A stretch of 64,000 nt of DNA from Panonychus citri. Taxonomy: Eukaryota; Arthropoda; Arachnida; Trombidiformes; Tetranychidae. Under the pieces are notes generated by a model. The model was not told the DNA's origin. It was given only the letters and a program-made list of their open reading frames with translations, and did no database searches. The stretch is taken from positions 744,001 to 808,000 of the forward strand of contig NW_026515428.1 in assembly GCF_014898815.1 (NCBI RefSeq), given 5' to 3'. This document shows positions 53,621 to 63,805 of the stretch, one piece after another; the stretch's first letter is position 1; each line of letters starts with the position of its first letter. The translations under genes were made by a program, and so were the position numbers.

Positions 53621-53896
53621 ATGGCTATTTCTAGTGTAATTTATAAAACCCTCTTCCAGAAGACATCGGCCACCGCGATAACAGTGGTAGTTGGTGCCAT
53701 TTTCTTTGAACGAGGAGTTGATGCTCTTACAGATTGGGCCTTCAATACATATAACAAAGGGGTGAGTGTTTCAGTCTTTAATTTGATTGATTGTCTTATT
53801 GTTGATTAATTGTTTTGAATTTTTTTCTTCTTTAATTGTCTACAGAGACTCTGGAAGGATATAGCACATCTTCATCCATACAAACCGGAGGAATAA
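53621..53896 (+). CDS. UQCR10: Cytochrome b-c1 complex subunit 9 (UQCR10)
   Basis: Small membrane subunit of respiratory complex III in the mitochondrial inner membrane; it helps hold the cytochrome c1/Rieske part together. Exons 53621-53761 and 53846-53896 join in phase 0 to give 63 residues, the same length as the human protein. An N-terminal YKTLFQKTSA segment is followed by the single TM (TAITVVVGAIFFERGVD), then the family motif DALTDWAFNTYNKGRLWKDI and a short charged end. The start ATG is preceded by TTAATT, and the ORF has no earlier ATG in frame. Intact. Confidence 0.93.
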
Positions 53897-54356
53897 AGTT
53901 GTAAACAAAACAAAACAGTCTAACCAGAAGCTCCTATTTATAGTAAATTATACTCCTGATACTGAATTTTATTTGGATTGGATTCATGGGATGATGTTAA
54001 TCCATTGATTAGTTGTTAATTTCTCCTCATCTTTAACTGTTCCATCATCTTTTGTTGTTTTCACCTGATTCTCTAAGAAAATGTGTCAATATATTTTTCT
54101 TTTGATCAATAATCTTATTGATTAAGATGATCAGAAAAAGTGTTATATTCACATTTCCTTTATCCCCAAATAATTTTAAAAGTCTATCATTAGGAGTAAG
54201 AATTATGTTCAAAGATTAGAAAAGAAGAAGAGAAATTAAAATAAAAATTAATTGAAACCATAACCTATCATTGTAAAGGTTTCACTTTAATTTCATTTCT
54301 CAATTGTAATATAATGAACAACTAGAAAAGGAGAAGAGGAAAAAAGTTCGCAACAA
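53897..54356. other. Shared 3' flank of UQCR10 and PTPA
   Basis: 460 bases between converging genes. It presumably holds both 3' untranslated regions. No other feature is seen. Confidence 0.6.
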
Positions 54357-55337
54357 TCAACTGGCAAGATCCCAAATCAAAATGTTCGGACCAAAGACCA
54401 AATGTTGAACGATTGGAAATTTATTCAAAACTTCATCTGTGTACATCTTGAGAAGACCACGATTTATTTTAGTCCAATTTTCGACACCACTGATATTCCA
54501 AAGTTGATTAGAGTGCTCAGGAAAAGGACCTTTTTTAACCTGATGGATAAAGTGAATCGCTGCAAAGAACATGAATTTAGATGAATTATCTTCAGCTATT
54601 TGAGGATCAGGAAAATTTTTCGGCTCAAGAGTTGGATGAGCAATTAACTGAGACGAACCAAAGAGAAAGGGTAAAAATTGGAAATCATCTAATGAATAAA
54701 CACCATGAGAACCCGCTGGTTCCAATTGATAGGCCAATTGAACCTTACGACACAAGGGCATATAATTAACGGTAAACAGAGTTAAAAATTCATGTGACAC
54801 TTGTTTCGCTTTATCCATTGGTAGTTTAATATTATCCACACAAATGACCAACTTGTAAATTCCCATTAAGAAAATGATGAACGACAATTCATGGCCAGTT
54901 CCATAATCAATACGAAGTTGATTACCAAATGATTCTTGTAAATAGGGAAGTAATTCACCTTTAAGGGTTGGGTCAAAGTTTTCTTCAAATAGAAATGAAC
55001 ATTTTTTCCTCATCTCTTCACACCAAAGGCGAAAAGCTTTATTACCAAATCGTTGATTCTTATCACCTTGAATGGGTTTTATATCATCTACCAGGTTAGT
55101 TAAATTGTCCAACAATTGAAGAACACCAAGTAAACATGGTGTTTTAATTGTTGACCTATCGGAGAGATGATTGTGAGCACCTTTGGCAAAATCATTTAAT
55201 TGTCGGATGAAAGCGGTTACATCTTTGTAGCCCTTTGATTTAAACCAATGATCCATATCATTGATTGACAATATACGACGTACACAAACACTTTCATCAC
55301 CAGTGATGGTGTTAATACTGTTTCCAGAAGAGTCCAT
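54357..55337 (-). CDS. PTPA: PTPA, phosphatase 2A activator
   Basis: PTPA is a peptidyl-prolyl isomerase-like, ATP-dependent chaperone that activates the PP2A catalytic subunit in cytosol and nucleus. This single-exon gene encodes 326 residues, near the usual 320-360. Family motifs include FGNKAFRLWCEEM, RIDYGTGHELSF, GSHGVYSLDDFQFLPFLFGSSQL, FMFFAAIHFI and the C-terminal WTKINRGLLKMY...VLNKFPIVQHLVFG. The ATG at 55337 was chosen over the slightly longer open frame because it is the first ATG. The gene is intact and lacks introns in the coding part. Confidence 0.95.
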   Translation of the reverse strand: MDSSGNSINTITGDESVCVRRILSINDMDHWFKSKGYKDVTAFIRQLNDFAKGAHNHLSDRSTIKTPCLLGVLQLLDNLTNLVDDIKPIQGDKNQRFGNKAFRLWCEEMRKKCSFLFEENFDPTLKGELLPYLQESFGNQLRIDYGTGHELSFIIFLMGIYKLVICVDNIKLPMDKAKQVSHEFLTLFTVNYMPLCRKVQLAYQLEPAGSHGVYSLDDFQFLPFLFGSSQLIAHPTLEPKNFPDPQIAEDNSSKFMFFAAIHFIHQVKKGPFPEHSNQLWNISGVENWTKINRGLLKMYTDEVLNKFPIVQHLVFGPNILIWDLAS

Positions 55338-56495
55338 TGTCCACAATTAATCAACAATTAAGAGAGAAGAAGAAAAAAAAATTGGAAAAAAATGTCAATT
55401 GTATTGAGTTTCTTTCCCCAACAGATCCAATTTGATTATCTTCAATTAGAAGGTAAAATCTAGGGTAACAATTAAGAATAACATTACAATTAGACTCACC
55501 AATGGTTAATAGAAATGGAATTTATTGAAAATTCTAATAAAACTTACCTTAAATTAGTTAATTAATTGATTACAATTAACAACATTCTAAGAGGTGATTG
55601 GGAAAAAAATGTAAACAAACCGAGAAAAGAAAGAGAGAAAAGAAAGACTCAAGAGATTCTCTTTCTTTTAACCAATTTCTCTTTCTTTTTTGTTGATTCT
55701 TTTAATTGTTACAATAGATTTGTGATCATTTAGTGAATCCACAAATCATGATTAAGCAACAATTAGAGTTAATTGTTGTTCAATAATCATGATCCTTTTT
55801 TTTTATTCTAGAGAATCAAAAATTTTGTCTATTTGATTTTCTAGCAATTTAAAATTGGAATCATCATTTAATTGACAAATTGGTTAATTAATTGACATGA
55901 AAACTATTGTCAAACGTGATTGTAAATTAGTAAACAATTAAATTAACAATTCAGCAGAAATTAAATTGACCTGAATAACAATTAACAATCAATTAGATTC
56001 ATGGGCAATTAATAATTAAAACAAATTGAAAAGTTTAAAAAGTTAATCAATACAGAAATAAAAAAGGTTAACAAGATTAATTAATCATCGTGCTAATTAA
56101 ATTGTTGAAAAAGAGTCCATCTAATTGTTAACAATTATGAATATTTAAAAATTTTCACAATTTAGTAAAAATCAGTTTAAATTAATTACTTTTAATCATC
56201 TGATAAATATTGTAAGTTGATTTAATTTATTGGGATTGATTTACATAGTTAAATGATTGATTGTAAAGGTAATTGAATAGTTTAATTGGTTGATTGATCA
56301 ATTAAACTAAATCAAATTAAATTGATGATTTAGGAGGGATAAATGAGAACCACAATCAAATCAAATTGTAGTTTAATTGTTAACTATTAAAAGCTATTAG
56401 GTTAACATGAAATAAAAAGTTTCATCTTGTCTTTTGAACGATTAGATCTTAGATTTAGTTAAATTGTTTACAATTTACGGTCAACAATTAGTTGA
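55338..56495. other. PTPA upstream region and transporter 3' flank
   Basis: 1.2 kb of AT-rich DNA. CAATTAA-type words are frequent. No gene is seen. Confidence 0.6.
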
Positions 56496-58046
56496 TTATT
56501 TAAGTGTGAAGGCAAATATACGTCTCCAAGTGCTATCTTTGGGTAGGGTGACAATGTATTTACGAACGGAGGTCATTGAGACCGCGGTGGTGACCAGAAA
56601 AGCGCCGACATATGAATACCAATCGGGCATCGATTGGAATATAAATATTTGCATGAGAAAAGCCAGAATGACCTCAGATGAGGCTCGGGTCACGGAGACC
56701 AGTCCAGCCTCTTCACATTTAAGTGCTTTGGTCAGTAAGAATTGAGCATAAAAGGAGGCAATGGTCAATAGTACCAATAACCAGGTACCAATGATGGTGG
56801 TTGGAAGGGCAAACCCGTCCTGGAAATAGGTCAATACTGAGGTCTCAATGATGGCGACCCAGGCAAAGTTGAATAAAATGACCGATTGATCAAGAGATTT
56901 GACCTTACGTACGATAACATAGGAAGAAGATCCAACAAGAGTGGCCCCCATACCCGCTGCTAGACCCAAAAGATGAGCCGTTTTATCAATACCAGCATCG
57001 GCTGCCTCTTCTTCCGATGATCCAAAGATCACATTTAACTTGGCGGTAAAAGCGATACCCAAAAGGGTAACCGCAAGTGCGATCACATGGAAAACACCAC
57101 AAGGCTCTTTAAGGAAAACTCGAGCCAAGATACAGACAAAAACGGGCATGGAAAGTACAATTATGGTCGCGTTTGCAATCGGTAAATATTGAAGAGCACA
57201 ATATCTCAGGTAAACGGAAGTTGCCCCGGCCACACCTCGAAGTAAAACCCATAAGCGTAAATTTCGAGGTCCAAGGATATTTCTCGCTCCAACCTCAGTG
57301 ACCATTGGAATTGAGAAAAGTAGAATCCCAATGAAACGGAAAAGTGACATTACTCCCGGATGAATGTCGGAAAGATGTTTAACTATGGCGGAAGTGATGG
57401 AGAAAAAAATTGCCGATAAAAAGGCAAAGAAAATCCCTCGAAATGAGGTCCAAACTGAGATGACCACTTGGACCGATGATCGGCGTAAATTGGACATTAC
57501 AATGGACGCTTTTCGACCAACATAATTGCCGGTGGGTAAACTATTAGATCCATGGTGATATTTACCTCCTCCCACTCCTCCTCTTCCACCAGACTGATAA
57601 TTATAACCCACCGGTGGTAAAGCCGAAGCGGAAGATAATGATATTGTATCCGGAGTGGTTGAGGTTAAATTGTTTGGCGATAAAATTTGTTTATTCTGAT
57701 TTGATGTTCGGTGATTAGTTGATTGCTGTTGACGAGCTGATTGACAATATGATGATGAATTAGATGTAATTGAGACTCGACGGAATGATGAAGATAATGA
57801 TGATGACCGTTGATTTGATTGTTGGTTAGATAATTGTTGTTGTTGTTGTTGTTGATTAGTTAATGATGGAGATGAACAGGATGAAATAATATTGGATAAA
57901 TTGTCATCAGAACCGATAATTGTTGTTGTCGCTGTTTTAATTGAATTGGTTTCACTTGAATCATTTGGATGATTTGTTTCAATTATAAAATCATCTGAAT
58001 CAATTTTACTACAATCAATTGGATCGATAGTAATTGATTCCTTCAT
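56496..58046 (-). CDS. SLC35G1-like DMT/EamA membrane transporter
   Basis: Ten-TM drug/metabolite transporter superfamily protein; substrate unknown. The single coding exon gives 516 residues. The first 200 or so are a Ser/Gln/Asn-rich cytosolic extension, longer than in vertebrate SLC35G1. Two EamA repeats follow: repeat 1 runs from GIFFAFLSAIFFSITSAIVKH through RFIGILLF, VLLRGVAGATSVYLRYCALQ and ATIIVLSMPVFVCILA; repeat 2 from AAGMGATLVGSSSYVIVRK to EEAGLVSVTRASSEVILAF. The ATG at 58046 is the first in frame. The transporter part is noticeably richer in GC than its flanks. A donor-like GGTAATTA near 58221 suggests a non-coding first exon upstream. Confidence 0.88.
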   Translation of the reverse strand: MKESITIDPIDCSKIDSDDFIIETNHPNDSSETNSIKTATTTIIGSDDNLSNIISSCSSPSLTNQQQQQQQLSNQQSNQRSSSLSSSFRRVSITSNSSSYCQSARQQQSTNHRTSNQNKQILSPNNLTSTTPDTISLSSASALPPVGYNYQSGGRGGVGGGKYHHGSNSLPTGNYVGRKASIVMSNLRRSSVQVVISVWTSFRGIFFAFLSAIFFSITSAIVKHLSDIHPGVMSLFRFIGILLFSIPMVTEVGARNILGPRNLRLWVLLRGVAGATSVYLRYCALQYLPIANATIIVLSMPVFVCILARVFLKEPCGVFHVIALAVTLLGIAFTAKLNVIFGSSEEEAADAGIDKTAHLLGLAAGMGATLVGSSSYVIVRKVKSLDQSVILFNFAWVAIIETSVLTYFQDGFALPTTIIGTWLLVLLTIASFYAQFLLTKALKCEEAGLVSVTRASSEVILAFLMQIFIFQSMPDWYSYVGAFLVTTAVSMTSVRKYIVTLPKDSTWRRIFAFTLK

Positions 58047-60461
58047 GATCACAATTATCCACTAGTTTAAACAATTAATATTCAACAATCACCGGAAACA
58101 ATTAAAATTAAAATCTAATTTTGTGTATATTAATTGTGTAGAGAAAAATGAGAAAAAAAACAAAATCTTAATTGTAATTAGCAATTAAATAGTAAAGAAA
58201 AATAAAGTTAATTGTAATTACCTTTTAAATTGAAAGTTTTTCAAGATGATTTTTAGGAAACTTGATTACATTGATTGTTGTTACAATTTAAATTGAATGA
58301 TTAGTTGATATCAATTGACTTTGTAAGTTAATTGTTGAAATTTGATTGATCAAGTTAAACGGTAATTCATAACTGTAAATGTAAAAGTTTAATTGTTTAA
58401 AGATGATGCTTCAAACAATCAACTAATCATTGATTGATCAAAATTGAAATGGTTACTATTCAATATTAAATTATCACTATTATTAAATTTATCATTTTAA
58501 TCACGCCCAACCTTGATGATGATGATGATACTTACAACAATTAATTAAATCAATCATAAGGCAATCACCACCCACCCTCCCTGATGATGATTATCATCAT
58601 TCAAATCATTGCCATTTATTAATTGTTTGAATAAATTGTTTCAATTCTGTTAATCATATCAAATATAAGGAAGAATCAAAAATAAACAATCAACAAGTTC
58701 ATTATTCTGGTTGTTACCCTTTTAATTGTTACAATCAATTTTAATCATCATTAGCTTGATGATTTGGATTTTTTGGTTAATTGATATTGGTAAACAATTT
58801 GTTAATTGTTAATCATGAGAGTGGAAACTTTTAATTTTCACCATTTTTAACCTTTAATACTTTGATTTAGTTAATTTGGTTGGGTGATATTAACAATTTA
58901 AAAACAATCTACATTCTGATTTAATTGTTTCAAATTAAATTGTCATTCTTAATCAATTTTTGTTTTTCCTACAATCAAGGTTAATTTAAATTGTTTTGTA
59001 TTCATTATTATTGAATTAGTTGTTGATTATTAATAAACAACAACAATCAAAAAACTAATCATTGTGTTTGTTGATCAACTAGAGGACAAAATTGAATTAG
59101 ATTTAATTTAGTTTTGACAAGGACATTGGAAGTTGATTTAATTTAATGTCTACTAAGTATTAATTGGTAATTAAATTGTTTCAGCTTAATTTTGATTGTT
59201 AATTTTATTTTTTCCGTTCATTTCTGGGATTCAATGAACGTTAATCAACCGGCTAATTGTTACCATGTTTATATTAACAGTTAACACTTTAATCAAGTTC
59301 AATGTAATCATTAAATTGATTATCATGATGAGTTAATCAAAATGCTAACAATAAATAGATGCAAATGATTAATAAATTGTAAGATGAATAACTAATCAAT
59401 TTTAAGGTTAATGATATTGATCACTAACCTTTCAACAATTAACTATACAAATTAATTGGTAATTTTTTGATTATTAATAATTAAGCAAATTAATTTTCCA
59501 GTTGATTTGATTTTCCTTTATTAAGATTATCATTAAACAATTTAACTAATAATAATTTAAATCATCAAATAATCATAGTCATCGTAAAGTTAATTGTGGT
59601 TAGTTGATTATATTCAAAGGCCTAACCTTCAAACAATCAAATTGATTGAAAAATAAATTGTTCCCTCTCTTTGTTTAGTTAATTGTAACAGCTAAAAGTG
59701 ATTGGATAAGTTGATTTAGTTTAAATTGCAATTGAAAACTTGAAAGATTTTTGTAAATAAATGAAACAATTAATAATCAACTATGAGAGTTGAAATAAAT
59801 TTGCTACAATTAACATTTAAAATAATCAAACAATTAACTTTCATCATGATTTACTTGTTAAAAGGTTAAATTGCTTATGGATTAATATTTTCACCTAATT
59901 GTTTTCATTGATTTTCAATTGAAAAATCAAAATTAAATACCAACACAGAAAAATACAATTTCCACCAAGAATCCAAATTAACTCATCAAATTGAATTAAA
60001 TTGTTATGATTAATTAACTCAAATGGCAAACTAACAGTTATAATTTTGCTTTATTATCATTATTAGTATGGAGGCTCGAACTCGAAGAAGGTCATTCTCG
60101 AAAAGTCCACCTTCAGCTGAATTTCCACTAAAAATATTCTCTTCTTCTAATGTTTCCCGTGCAGCCGAACTACCGCTTAAGGCCAAACTTTCAGGCCTAT
60201 TGACGGAAGGGGCTTAAGGGTGGATAGTAGTTCGTCTTTTCAGTAACCATTTTCGTCTACAAACAACTTAACATGGGAAAATCATCTGAATAAAAGATTT
60301 TTTTAAAACTCTCTCTCAGACTCATTAATCAAAATTAAAAGTATACAAAATAAGCTTCTACTTTTTTGTTGTTGATTTACAAGTAATTGCAATTAATTTA
60401 ATTGTGTATTTTTGGTTGTCTGTTATTCACCTGAACAATTGAAATGATTTCGGTGCCAATC
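58047..60461. other. Intergenic region with a GC-richer island
   Basis: 2.4 kb, mostly AT-rich with dense CAATTAA words. The exception is 60068-60260, a GC-richer patch described separately. No gene is supported. Confidence 0.55.
60068..60260 (+). other. Unexplained GC-richer island with short ORF and inverted repeats
   Basis: A 49-codon ATG frame at 60068-60217 (Arg/Ser-rich start MEARTRRRSFSK) lies in sequence of clearly different composition. The segment also contains inverted pairs: CGAACTAC (about 60168) with GTAGTTCG (about 60227), and AGGCC with GGCCT around the AAACTTTCA loop. It could be a small gene, a structured RNA or a mobile-element remnant. No family is recognised. Confidence 0.3.
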
Positions 60462-60513
60462 ATGGATAAATCATCATCACCAACAAACAATAATACCGAA
60501 GGTAATTGTGATA

Positions 60514-61490
60514 ATGTTTCATGTTCTGTTAGTGGTAAATTATTTTATTATTGGTAGTTATTGTGATTCCTTAATAATTAAAGACAAAAGTGTTAAATTA
60601 ACCAAAAATGGTCTTAATAAATCGCAGTTTAAATCTGATTTAGAAATTGGATTAAAGTATTGTGAAAAAATTGATACACTTAGAGATCGTTTTTCAACTG
60701 AATATTCAGCTCATCCTGAACTTTACGATGAGATTGATTATCGTAAAGTGATGGACAAAGATTTTTGGGTTACTCGATTCATGGCCGATCCAAATGAATC
60801 CATTGACGATACTTTTGAGAAGTTAAGGTCAACGATGGAATGGAGAAAATCATTTGGTGTTAATCATTTCGATCCTTTATCAATTCCCAAAGAGATTTAT
60901 CAAGTTTCCGCTTGGATACCTTATGAGGTCGATAAACAGGGAAGGCCAACTCTTTATATTCGAGGAAAAATTCATAGGAAAATCGATCAACTTGAGGATA
61001 GGATCAAACATTATGTCGTCAATATGATTGAAACAATCGATTCGGTGAGGGAGGAACGAGAATCTTGGTTGATCATCTTGGACGCTTCGGATGCCAATTT
61101 TTACAACACCGATTTGGATATGATCATGTTTTTCTCGTCAACTCTTCGAACTCGATATCCTCGAGGTGCAAGTCAATGTTTAATCTATGGATTACCTTGG
61201 CTTTTAGGAGCTTTCGCAAACATGGTTATCTCATTCTTACCCTCGGATTCAGTGGCAAGATCAAATTCGGTGGACAAAAGGAGCTTCTCGAATTGATCAA
61301 TGAAAACAATCTACCCGATTGGTTGGGTGGCTCTTGTAAGGTCAACTATCGACGGGTCCCAAGATCAGCGGTCTCTTTTTACGATATGGCAGAGACAGAG
61401 TTCAAAATGACCAAACAAGAGGTCGACGAGATCATCAAGCCGTTCAATCAGTACATTATGCCAGAACTTTGTATCAAAATCAATCCTTAA
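60514..61490 (+). CDS. CRAL-TRIO domain protein, frame broken by one base
   Basis: Paralogue of the gene at 18743-20938. The first frame (to 61296) gives the CRAL-TRIO_N helices (HPELYDEIDYRKV, TMEWRKSFGV) and most of the lipid-binding half (YIRGKIHRK, WLIILDASD, RTRYPRGASQCLIYGLPWLL). The domain then continues in another frame, KIKFGGQKELLELI through LPDWLGGSCKVNYRRVP, to the stop at 61490. The switch fits a single missing A in the AA at 61257-61258; the fit is exact against the family pattern LP..KIKF. No intron can explain it. The start is uncertain: ATG at 60514 gives a hydrophobic N-terminus, while an ATG at 60462 opens a different frame. About 325 residues if intact. It may be a pseudogene or a consensus error. 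Confidence 0.65.
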
Positions 61491-62131
61491 CTGTTCAAAA
61501 AAGTTCATTTTCCATGAAAAGAAAAATTTTCCTCTCTTTCAATTGTCATAAGTGTGTCCGTTCATTTTTTGACCATTCCATCCCACTTAATCACTCATCA
61601 TCATCATGTGTATGTTGATTAACAATTAACTTCACTTGTCTCTTTCATATCCCTTTATTGTAACCCAATTTGAACATTTTGTTTACAATTAACTGTTGAT
61701 TATTTTGCTGCTGCTATTTAGCAATTGTCACTTAGAGCTTTTCACAAACTGGTAAATCATTTGATTAACATGATTAACCCTTTAAAATTACTCAATTATA
61801 TTGTATTGATATTCTAAATTTTAATTCTCTTACGATTAGATTTTTTCTCATTTAGTTCATTCACTTTTATCTACAATTTAACCAGAAAAAAACTGAATTA
61901 AATTGTTCACAATTAACCTTGAATAAAAAGACTCAATTGATTCAAAAACAAATCTTCTCATTTCTTACCTTCAAATACGCAATAACAATTTAGCTAATTG
62001 TAAATACTTTAATCATATGTGTGAATAGACATTTACAGTAGTTAATTGATTAGTTGTAGTTGATTTTTGATTGGTGACAATCGTGACAATTAACTAACGA
62101 TTAGTCGATTAGTTGAGAATTGAAATAGAAC
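61491..62131. other. Shared 3' flank, holds repeat copy
   Basis: Between converging CRAL-TRIO and nuclease-fold genes. It contains the direct repeat copy at 61575-61769. The rest is AT-rich with no gene. Confidence 0.6.
61575..61769. repeat. 195-base direct repeat, copy 1
   Basis: Aligns without gaps to 63806-64000, with about four mismatches. It lies in the 3' flank of the CRAL-TRIO gene. Confidence 0.93.
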
Positions 62132-63385
62132 TTAATTTCCATCCAGAATTGATTTAACTCTGTCATTTTCGCTGAAAAACTCACTTGATTCCGATGTGTT
62201 CGCGGTCAATGGTGTGGACAGAGATTCGCTTTGCATTCGACTTTGAGTCGAGCTTTTTTCCGAGTCCAAATTTTTTCGAGTTTCTGACTTCATAAATACC
62301 GGTGATCCATATAACGAAAATGTATGTAAATCGATGAACGCTTTTGATTGATGTTCTTTAGCACTAAATTTATCGGTTGATTTTAAACTTCCACCTTTTC
62401 CCCTTAATAATTTGTAGATCAAATGAAATAAATACTTTGATAGCGGGACGAAAATAACAATTAAACCAACAATTAAAATGAAAATAAAACAAAATATTAG
62501 CAGAATATTAATTTCATCATTTCCAGGTTCAATCTCATCTGTATCCGTAATTAATTCCAAGGCACGAGCAGTACGTTGCTCGAAACCTGTATCATTATTG
62601 CCGAGGGATGTGCATCGGACAATTTCGTTAAGTTTTTTTGGCCTTTGATTGTCGATTTCAAAAGTGCAATAGACTGGCTTGTGATCGGAATTGTTTACTA
62701 AATTGTCGAACCTGATGGAAGGTGTTGTGAGTTTCAGATTGGAATAGCAAATATAATCAATTGAATTATAACTCCAAGTTGGCTCATCACTCACTGGAAT
62801 TAGATCAAATTTTTCTAAAATATAAATCAATCCGACCGATTTTTTAAGTCTTTGAGCGCTTGCTCCTCGTCCAAAAAAGACATTCTCGATATTAAAATCC
62901 CCAGCTAGAATCAAGCTATGGACAGGTTCAACTCGCTGAAGATTTAAATCTTTGCCCCCATGAGTTAGGAGGTCCAATCCGGCAAAAATTATTGACCCCC
63001 AACAATTGAGATCAAAATGTGACTCTCGGTAGGAATTAATAACTCCCAACCGAAAACCATTGAGATCAAAAATTAGAACATTAAATTTGCTCTCACTCCC
63101 TATTGAGACCCTTTGCGGTGAGAACTTATTCTCGGGATTGTAATCCATAATGAAGGTCGTTAATAAACGACCGCTGCCAATATAGCCTGGCTTAATCACT
63201 CTGTTTCGGGTTAAACGTTGGGTGGAAGGTCCGGCAAAACTGTTCACCCTTCTCTCCAGGTCGGCGCTGTTGCATTCTTGGAAAGTTGCAATAAACTTAA
63301 AATTTTTTTGTTTATACATTTTTGATGGCTCTTCGGTACAATTGATGCTTCCTCGAACATTTCTTGTTAAAAAATTCAACAACAT
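62132..63385 (-). CDS. Membrane-anchored endonuclease/exonuclease/phosphatase (EEP) fold protein
   Basis: 417 residues in one coding exon. Residues 1-245 read as a DNase I-like EEP domain: RNVRG (Asn9), FQEC (Glu37), LAGDFN (Asp163, Asn165), SIDYICY (Asp210) and NNSDHKPVYC (Asp234, His235), so the metal-binding and catalytic set seems present. A strongly hydrophobic TM follows at about 292-321, then a Ser-rich, charged tail of about 95 residues. There is no signal peptide. A membrane anchor after an EEP domain is uncommon. The domain also resembles the endonuclease of non-LTR retrotransposons, but no reverse transcriptase lies nearby. Substrate unknown. The ATG sits three bases after an acceptor (CTCTAG), so a non-coding exon precedes it (from 63455). 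Confidence 0.7.
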   Translation of the reverse strand: MLLNFLTRNVRGSINCTEEPSKMYKQKNFKFIATFQECNSADLERRVNSFAGPSTQRLTRNRVIKPGYIGSGRLLTTFIMDYNPENKFSPQRVSIGSESKFNVLIFDLNGFRLGVINSYRESHFDLNCWGSIIFAGLDLLTHGGKDLNLQRVEPVHSLILAGDFNIENVFFGRGASAQRLKKSVGLIYILEKFDLIPVSDEPTWSYNSIDYICYSNLKLTTPSIRFDNLVNNSDHKPVYCTFEIDNQRPKKLNEIVRCTSLGNNDTGFEQRTARALELITDTDEIEPGNDEINILLIFCFIFILIVGLIVIFVPLSKYLFHLIYKLLRGKGGSLKSTDKFSAKEHQSKAFIDLHTFSLYGSPVFMKSETRKNLDSEKSSTQSRMQSESLSTPLTANTSESSEFFSENDRVKSILDGN

Positions 63386-63805
63386 TGCCTAGAGGAAGAA
63401 GACAAGAAGGGTCAATGATTATAATGATATTTTGATTAATTTGTAATTACTTACCGTTTATTGGATTACTGGATCAATGAAACTTTGAAACAATTAACTG
63501 AAGCGTTGTGAAACAAAACAAAATCAACAAATGACGATTGAACACTATACCAAGGTATCTACCTATGGAAAGAAGAGACAAGAAGGGTTAAATCACAATA
63601 ATAGATTTAGATGAAATTTATTTGGATTTATTTAATTGAATTTATCAACTTACCGTTAATTGGGTTGTTTTAATAACTTTGATCAATTAAAACTGTAAAA
63701 CAAATAAAAGTTAATTAAAAATGATTTAACTGTTTTTTAAAAACATGAAAAAAAACATAAAAAGATTGCTTTTATAAAAATTAATTAAAACAATATTCGA
63801 ACGAT
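63386..63805 (-). other. 5' leader region of the EEP-fold gene, internally duplicated
   Basis: Two related stretches, 63375-63475 and 63565-63675. Each has GACAAGAAGGGT near an acceptor-like site and TTACCGTTWATTGG, a minus-strand donor. This looks like a tandem duplication of a non-coding first exon and intron, perhaps giving alternative leaders. Confidence 0.5.

Noticed and set aside
61240..61270. Programmed ribosomal frameshift in the second CRAL-TRIO gene
   Set aside because: No slippery heptamer or following structure is evident, and a single missing A explains the switch more simply.
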